From NCBI GenBank assembly GCA_003427395.1, contig BFEA01001178.1, forward strand, positions 52,570-86,327: a DNA stretch of 33,758 bases, written 5' to 3'. The position numbers were made by a program, and so were the translations under genes. This DNA is from Chara braunii (Eukaryota; Streptophyta; Charophyceae; Charales; Characeae). Below, in pieces: positions 28,549 to 33,758 of this stretch (positions are counted from its first letter, which is position 1; every line of letters starts with the position of its first letter). Below the pieces are notes generated by a model that searched no databases, was not told where the DNA came from, and worked only from the letters and a program-made list of their open reading frames with translations.

Positions 28549-29261
28549 TCAGTTCCATAAGTTTGGAAAGGCCCAGTGTTATGTTTATTTTTAGACTGCT
28601 TGGAGGGTCAATCAAATCCATAAGTTTGGGTAGTCTGGCTGTTCTGACTTGTGAGATTTGCTTGAGGTTGACGTTTTAGGAACCAAGCAAATCCATAAGT
28701 TTGGGTAGCCTGGTTTCCTTGGTTATTTTAGATTTCCTTTGTTTCTTGTTGTTTTGAATAAAGAAGGTCTGAGCATGTTCCATAAGTTTGGGTGACTCGG
28801 CCTCTTCTTGTTTGTTGGAGGGAATGAACTAGGATGAAGACCAAACAAGTTCTATAAGTTTAGGTGGCCTTGGTTCAATGCCTCGCACATGTTGGAACCA
28901 AAAAGTTAAAACTTGGCTATATTTTACTATTATTTTACTTATGGACAGGCCAGTCAGACAGGGTTCCATAAGTTTGGGTGGTCTGACTATAGCCTATCAC
29001 GAACTGAAGAGAGTATGAACTTAGAATAATTTGTGGTACGAAGTGGCAGGCTGAGTTTTGAGCTATGATGCTCAGTTCAGTAATATGCTACCTCAAAAGA
29101 CTAAGTGCAGACAAATATATATAACTTGGATATCTTAAGTGGTTTATGGCGACTAGGGTGACCTAGTCATGTGCCCAAAGAAGAGAGAAGTTGTCGTGCC
29201 CCTTGTTTGTGTATATTTGATGGCAAAGCTAGACATGTTCCATAAGTTTGGGTGGTCTAAC
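28549..29261. repeat. seven copies of a CCATAAGTTTGGGT motif with complementary flanks
   Basis: The core TTCCATAAGTTTGGGTGG or a close variant occurs at about 28553, 28617, 28692, 28778, 28850, 28964 and 29238, at irregular spacing. In most copies the sequences just outside the core are complementary and differ from copy to copy: AGTCAGAC/GTCTGACT at 28964, TAGAC/GTCTA at 29238, AACCA...GC/GC...TGGTT at 28692, AAGAAG...GAG/CTC...CTTCTT at 28778, TTGGGTC/GGCCCAG with wobble pairs at 28553. Between copies the sequence is unrelated and AT-rich. No open frame is associated. Function unknown. Confidence 0.7.
29151..29168. repeat. short perfect hairpin
   Basis: GACTAGG and CCTAGTC are separated by GTGA. 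It lies between the sixth and seventh copies of the CCATAAGTTTGGGT motif. No T-run follows, and no function is assigned. Confidence 0.6.
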
Positions 29262-29548
29262 TCTATGCCTTATGTAAGTTGGGTATAAAGGGTTAAATCA
29301 TGAAAGACTATGAATTATTGTTTTGCAAGGTTTAACCGTGGGGTTGGTGAGAGTACTTACCTTTGTGGTTTGGTCTGCATGTGGCTGAGTGAGATTACTA
29401 CTTAGAGTTTCAGTTTGATAGGTAGTTGCTTTAGTTGCTCGCCACGTGCTAGAGCGATAGGGGTTAGTTTCAATTCCTGCATTTTCTAAGTTAATTTGTT
29501 TACTTAGGTCAATTCTCGCAATTTTCGGGATCATTTTTTTTTTATGCT

Positions 29549-29740
29549 TGGCTTTGTATAAATCTTGGCAAGCTACTTTCTCTACGGGAAGCGCTGCCGA
29601 AATTTCGACAAATTCAAGGAGTTAGACAAAGTTGGACTTTGAGGGGTCAAAATTATGAACTTAGCTTTGTATAAATCTTGGAATAACACTTTTTTAAAGG
29701 GAGTGCTGGCGAAATTTCTACAAAGCTAAAGAGTTAGTTG
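29549..29740. repeat. ~110-bp diverged tandem duplication
   Basis: GCTTTGTATAAATCTTGG, then ACTTT, GGGA-GCGCTG, GAAATTTC-ACAAA and GAGTTAG appear in the same order at about 29551-29630 and 29663-29735. The second copy has scattered changes. No coding capacity. Confidence 0.75.
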
Positions 29741-30630
29741 AATTCTGTATTAGTTGAGCTCAAGTTTGACATTTGAGTTCAAATATGGATTAATATAAAT
29801 ATGGGGAGTCGTCCTTTCTAAAGGAGATGTTGTAATGTAGTCACCATTCCTCAAGGGGTCAGGTGACAACACCCTATTATGGACCTGGAATATAGTTCCG
29901 GCGCGGGTCTCACTACTACCTTAGAAGACGAATTTATAGCTCCTTCAAGCCATCTGTAAGGGAAAGGATAACTTAGGATTGTAACTCCTCCCAATGATAG
30001 ACTCTACACATTTACCGCCTCTTGAAAGAATTTATTCTCCCAAGGAGTCCCAAGGAGTCGGTCACTCCATTCACCCCCGACCCCGCGTCGGACGTGGATT
30101 CTGCGTAGCCTCTCTACCCATTATAAGGAGAGAAATCCAGACAAACGAGCTCAAGTGAAATAAATATAGATGAATAGCGAAATTTGATTAGCTCAGACGG
30201 ACGAATTTAAGTGCACAGTCTAGAAAACTCAGATGAACAACTCAAGCAATTAACCATGAATAAAATGCATTAGATAGATAGTTTCACGTGAATAGGTTTA
30301 AAATAGCCTGACAAGAATGAATAATTTTTAAATAGATAACCTCAAGTGAATGGCCTTCATGCCTGAATGTAGTCACCAAGTTGAACATAAATAGGATGGT
30401 TTGACTCCTACTTCCTCACTGCCTCACTGACTACACTTAAGATTATGTGTCTCTTCTTGTAAGCTTCTACAGTTGGCATAATAAGTTGTTCTATCCGTTC
30501 TGTTCGTCCTCTTTTGTGGATCTGTCAGACTTCTGACTAAACAGGCCTCCATTTGTAAACTTTGCTCGCAAGTACAATCCTTAGATTAACAAAAGTCTTG
30601 AATGAGTCAACTCACGTGCACGAATCACGT

Positions 30631-30686
30631 ACCCAATCCACCTCTATTGTTCATCTGTACTCAATCCACCTCTATTGTTCATCTAT
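30631..30686. repeat. 28-bp tandem duplication
   Basis: AATCCACCTCTATTGTTCAT within two adjacent 28-bp units beginning ACCC and ACTC. The units are almost identical, so the duplication is recent. Confidence 0.85.
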
Positions 30687-32451
30687 CCCCCATCTCACTT
30701 GTCTTACACTTCAAGTTTCTAGTCTGATACATGTTCAAATTAGCACATTACCACCTTCTTCAACTTCTATCTCCTAGCTAAATCACCAGATTCTTCTTAT
30801 TGACAATAAGTACCATATGCAACTTCCACTCACCATCACCTCCTAAAGTTACTCCCTTAGAGATCCTGACATCGTTCTCACTACACTTGCCTATCCTTAA
30901 CTCATTCACATGTTAATCCTTGACTCTCTTAAATGCTCGTTCAATGCTTCATACAATTTTTCTTGTACAGCGAGTAGGAGATAAACCCGCAAATCTCTAG
31001 TTGGCATAACAAGAACATCACAAGGGAGACGCACAATCTCCGGTCAAATGATGCGGATTGAGAGACGACAGAAGGATCAGGAACGTGAGGCGTTGACTGG
31101 AACTCTGGTTGGCAGGAGTGAGGAAGGACGGTCAATTGTTTTGTTCTTAAGCAGAGATAGAAGGCGGTGGATAAGACCCGAAGCGACGGCGGCTTGGTGG
31201 CTCACAACGCAGAGGTGAGGTGCCGTAATGCCTCTTACATTTATAATATGTCATCTTTCCCGGAGACGGGGTACGCTCACTCCACTCGTCCTGATGCCTA
31301 CGAGCCTCTACCCCTTCTTCCTTCTCTTCTAGCCCTTCATCTTCCTTTTTCCGATCCTCCCACTCTTTGGTCAAATTTATAGGCCTCTCGGCGGTTTTTC
31401 CTTACCTTCCGCTTCTTCCTCTCCCAGTAACAGTCCCACGGCATTTGGGTGTCATATTAATGTGAGGACAATAGTTAGACAATAGAGCCTTTAAAGTTAT
31501 CTGACCCAATACCGTCGGTCTTTGAGAGATTCTAGATAACCTCAAATTATTATCAGTGACATACTTCTCCTTTCACTTTCTAGGGCGACCCTTCTCACAA
31601 GTCGCTGACGGTCGCCTTACTTGTACCACCTATTCGCTCCTAGTATTTATTCCGTTTTATAAATTTTCAAGTGGTTTATACGCTATGACCACCCTTGCGT
31701 ACTCCCTACTTAGAATCCTTTGTCAAATTATATCCGGTTAAGTAGATTAGAGTTGTCGTTTTGCCTAGATCATCGACTTACCATACCCGAGTTCGTTCAC
31801 TGAGAACCTCGGCTAGGAAGCGAGATCCCCGGCAACGGCGTCACCTGTCGCGCGCGGCGGTCCTACACACAGGCGCAAGTGAATTTTTTTTGTGTCGAAC
31901 CTCACGGTCGTATCATGCAGTAGTCTCTTTAGTCACTTCGGCGAAACATCACTCCGACCGTGCGCGCGTGCTATACCTCTCGCGACTCCCTACGACATGT
32001 TAGGGATCCCGCGAGGTACAACATACCTCCACCTACGGGAGCTGTCACCATCCCTTAGGTGGGCGTATCCCTGCTGAGTTACTGACCCACGCGCGAAGGC
32101 TTTTACATGCAGTCGCAGAGGTAGGCCAACCGAGGGCGTTTTCTCGATCGTCGTAGCATAGGCATACGCGCGGTAGAACGCCTTGAGACCGACCCGTATA
32201 TCGTGCCCCGAGGTGCTAACTCCCCGGACCAATTATCTAATCAGGTCGACTTTTCCGGGCAGTCTTCCATGCTTAGTTAACTAGGACAATGACTCTATGC
32301 CTCCCTTTTGTTGACCTTATGAGAACAAGACCGAGTCTAAGCCCTTTTGTAGTTTCTCCTTCTCTCAACACAGACAATCTAGATAATAACCTTCCTAAGC
32401 TCAAGCCAAAGTATGACCCTGTTCATAGATATATAAGTTAGTATATATGTA

Positions 32452-32522
32452 AACCAGGGGAGTTGAATGAGTGGTAGACCTCACTTTAATAATTGCGGTG
32501 CCCGTGTCCGAATATCCCAGAT
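32452..32522 (+). repeat. possible tRNA-like sequence
   Basis: TGAATGAGTGGTAGACCT resembles a tRNA D-arm/A box, and GTGTCCGAATATCCC is a B-box-like stretch about 40 bp later. Acceptor-stem pairing is not convincing, so a SINE head or decayed tRNA is more likely than a functional tRNA. Confidence 0.3.
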
Positions 32523-33408
32523 GATCTCAAGTTCAGAAAAGACAGTTCAATGCCCAACACCTGTACAGATGCAAGGAATCACATACACACATACAGATGC
32601 AGACACAGAATGCGCTACAAACGTCAACCTTTAACTCATTCATAGCAAGTCCCTCACACCCCGAAACCTTGAAAACAACATTCCTTCCTAATCCTTATTC
32701 CTTTTACCCCAGCCCTTCACATTTTCAATGACCTCCGAGTGTGATTTGGACAGTTTAGGCATAGATACATGGGGAAGATATATCCATTTTCTTCTTAGGT
32801 CTTGTCTTAGGTGTAGGTATCAAGCCATGTGGAAGTTGAGTCGGAGTTCTACCGACCTGTTATCCAATGATAATAGAGTTACAGTTTTCTTCCGTAGTCC
32901 TCTCAAAGAGTGATGAACCTGTAGACACAGCACAGTCTGAAAGTATCTTAACGTCTTCTCCTTGGGTTCTAGAAGATCTCTTCTAAACTCATGACGCAAA
33001 ACTCGGTGCTCATCGTCGACCTACCGCTTAATTTTTATCCTCATCTAACTGTCAATCCGCTGCCTGGTCGGTCTAGCCAACGAACAGAGTTCATTCCCAT
33101 GTTTCTTCGTCTCAGCGTTTCTACTTAGCTTTCCCTTTTCAAAGGTCAATTATAAGTCTCATGTCCCTAGTAATCACAAGCAATACTATTCATTCAATTC
33201 AGAGAGGAATCGCATGACAAGGATCAAATCAGAATTTTCAAGGGGTGATAAGTCTCTCTGAGTCAAGATCTCACTTAACCTTCCTTCCTAGAACCAGATG
33301 TTAGCAAGTTAGCAATGGACTGAATTAGTTATATGAAAGTAAACATTAGGCGGTAGGTTGACCAGGATACACTCGAACTTTTGTTAGTATCGGGCTTTGA
33401 GAGTAGAT

Positions 33409-33758
33409 GGCGATGAGGCAGGCTTCTTAGAGCCTAGCTTCTCTTATCGCCTAATATATAGTATTACGGTGGTAAGGCAGGTTTCACGAAGCCTCGCTTC
33501 TCTTACCACCTAGTATATATGTTAATATGGCGATAAGGCAGGCTTCTTAGAGCCTCGCTTCTCTTATCGCCCAGTATATAGTATTACGGTGGTANCTCTT
33601 ACCACCTAGTATATATGTTAATATGGCGATAAGGCAGGCTTCTTAGAGCCTCGCTTCTCTTATCGCCCAGTATATAGTATTACGGTGGTAAGGCAGGCTT
33701 CCCGGAGCCTCGCTCCTCTTACCACCTAGTATATATGTTAATATGGCGATAAGGCAGG
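33409..33758. repeat. 120-bp satellite of two alternating hairpins
   Basis: Hairpin A (GGCGATAAG...CTTATCGCC, 43 nt) occurs at 33409-33451, 33529-33571 and 33625-33667, and starts again at 33745. Hairpin B (GGTGGTAAG...CTTACCACC, 43 nt) occurs at 33468-33510 and 33684-33726, and in a gapped form at 33588-33606 containing an N. A and B differ at two positions on each stem side with pairing kept (C-G to T-A and A-T to G-C). An inner hairpin AGGCT...AGCCT sits within each. AT-rich linkers (CAGTATATAGTATTAC, TAGTATATATGTTAATAT) alternate. The array leaves the window. Confidence 0.92.

Larger units (their letters stand above)
29741..33400. other. no gene recognised
   Basis: Long AT-rich stretch with a few GC-richer islands (30060-30110, 31780-32240). 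Open frames are short and lack recognisable domains. AATGTAGTCACC occurs at 29834 and again near 30368. A tandem repeat and a tRNA-like sequence within it are listed separately. Confidence 0.5.

Noticed and set aside
29821-29850. AAGGAGATGT followed by TGTAATGTAGTCACC as a polypurine tract and LTR start
   Set aside because: No second LTR, no LTR end and no associated retroelement coding region was found; only a 12-bp word recurs near 30368.
31147-31382. Short frames on both strands around 31150-31380 as a gene
   Set aside because: Acidic/basic low-information peptides without domains, start context or homology I can recognise.
1-33758. CRISPR arrays, rRNA genes, intact tRNA genes, bacterial promoters or terminators
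   Set aside because: None seen. The repeats lack CRISPR spacing, and the content is eukaryotic nuclear DNA.

Overview
This window comes from a nuclear, repeat-dominated eukaryotic genome. It has no bacterial-style operons, but it has tRNA-derived SINEs, a U6 snRNA-like sequence, MITEs, a Ty3/gypsy retrotransposon and a Penelope-like retroelement (PLE) with an N-terminal GIY-YIG endonuclease. That permuted PLE type (the Chlamys branch of the Naiad/Chlamys clade) is known from green algae, spike mosses and slime molds, so a green-lineage organism, possibly a streptophyte alga, is my best inference. The sequence alone does not prove this. Several N positions mark unresolved assembly.

Layout. 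1-1100: minisatellites, a GA microsatellite and N-rich GC-rich inverted repeats. 1100-3750: a tandem duplication hit by a MITE, a long foldback hairpin, a SINE with clear target-site duplications, and three exon-like stretches that might be remnants of a host gene. 3800-10153: a PLE preceded by the 3' end of a related copy. The element is flanked by ~0.7-0.8 kb direct repeats (pseudo-LTRs), each holding a hammerhead-ribozyme-like motif. Between them lie a gag-like CCHC/coiled-coil region, a GIY-YIG endonuclease, a CxC linker and a reverse transcriptase. All are recognisable but broken by stops and frameshifts. The left pseudo-LTR carries a 105-bp MITE, and the right one provides the empty site. 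10154-15570: no gene; homopolymers, a ~150-170-bp satellite, CT-rich DNA and two small tandem duplications.

15574-24107: a decayed Ty3/gypsy element on the minus strand (gag, zinc knuckle, protease, RT, RNase H, integrase, basic tail). It is interrupted between protease and RT by a 943-bp insert made of inverted copies of its own adjacent sequence, which creates a palindrome with ~560-bp arms. No LTR pair was recognised. 24108-33758: no convincing protein gene. This part holds tRNA-like SINE heads, a U6-like pseudogene, a diverged repeat carrying minus-strand splice-donor-like sites, seven copies of a short motif flanked by complementary arms that differ between copies (28549-29261), and at the right edge a ~120-bp satellite built from two alternating hairpins with compensatory stem changes (33409-33758).

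No intact protein-coding gene is present. The retroelement ORFs are fossil or non-autonomous copies. The points most worth checking are the hammerhead-like motif in a permuted PLE, the gag-like region in frame with the endonuclease, the two structured repeat systems near the right end, and the tRNA-like/U6-like composite at 25.3-25.6 kb.
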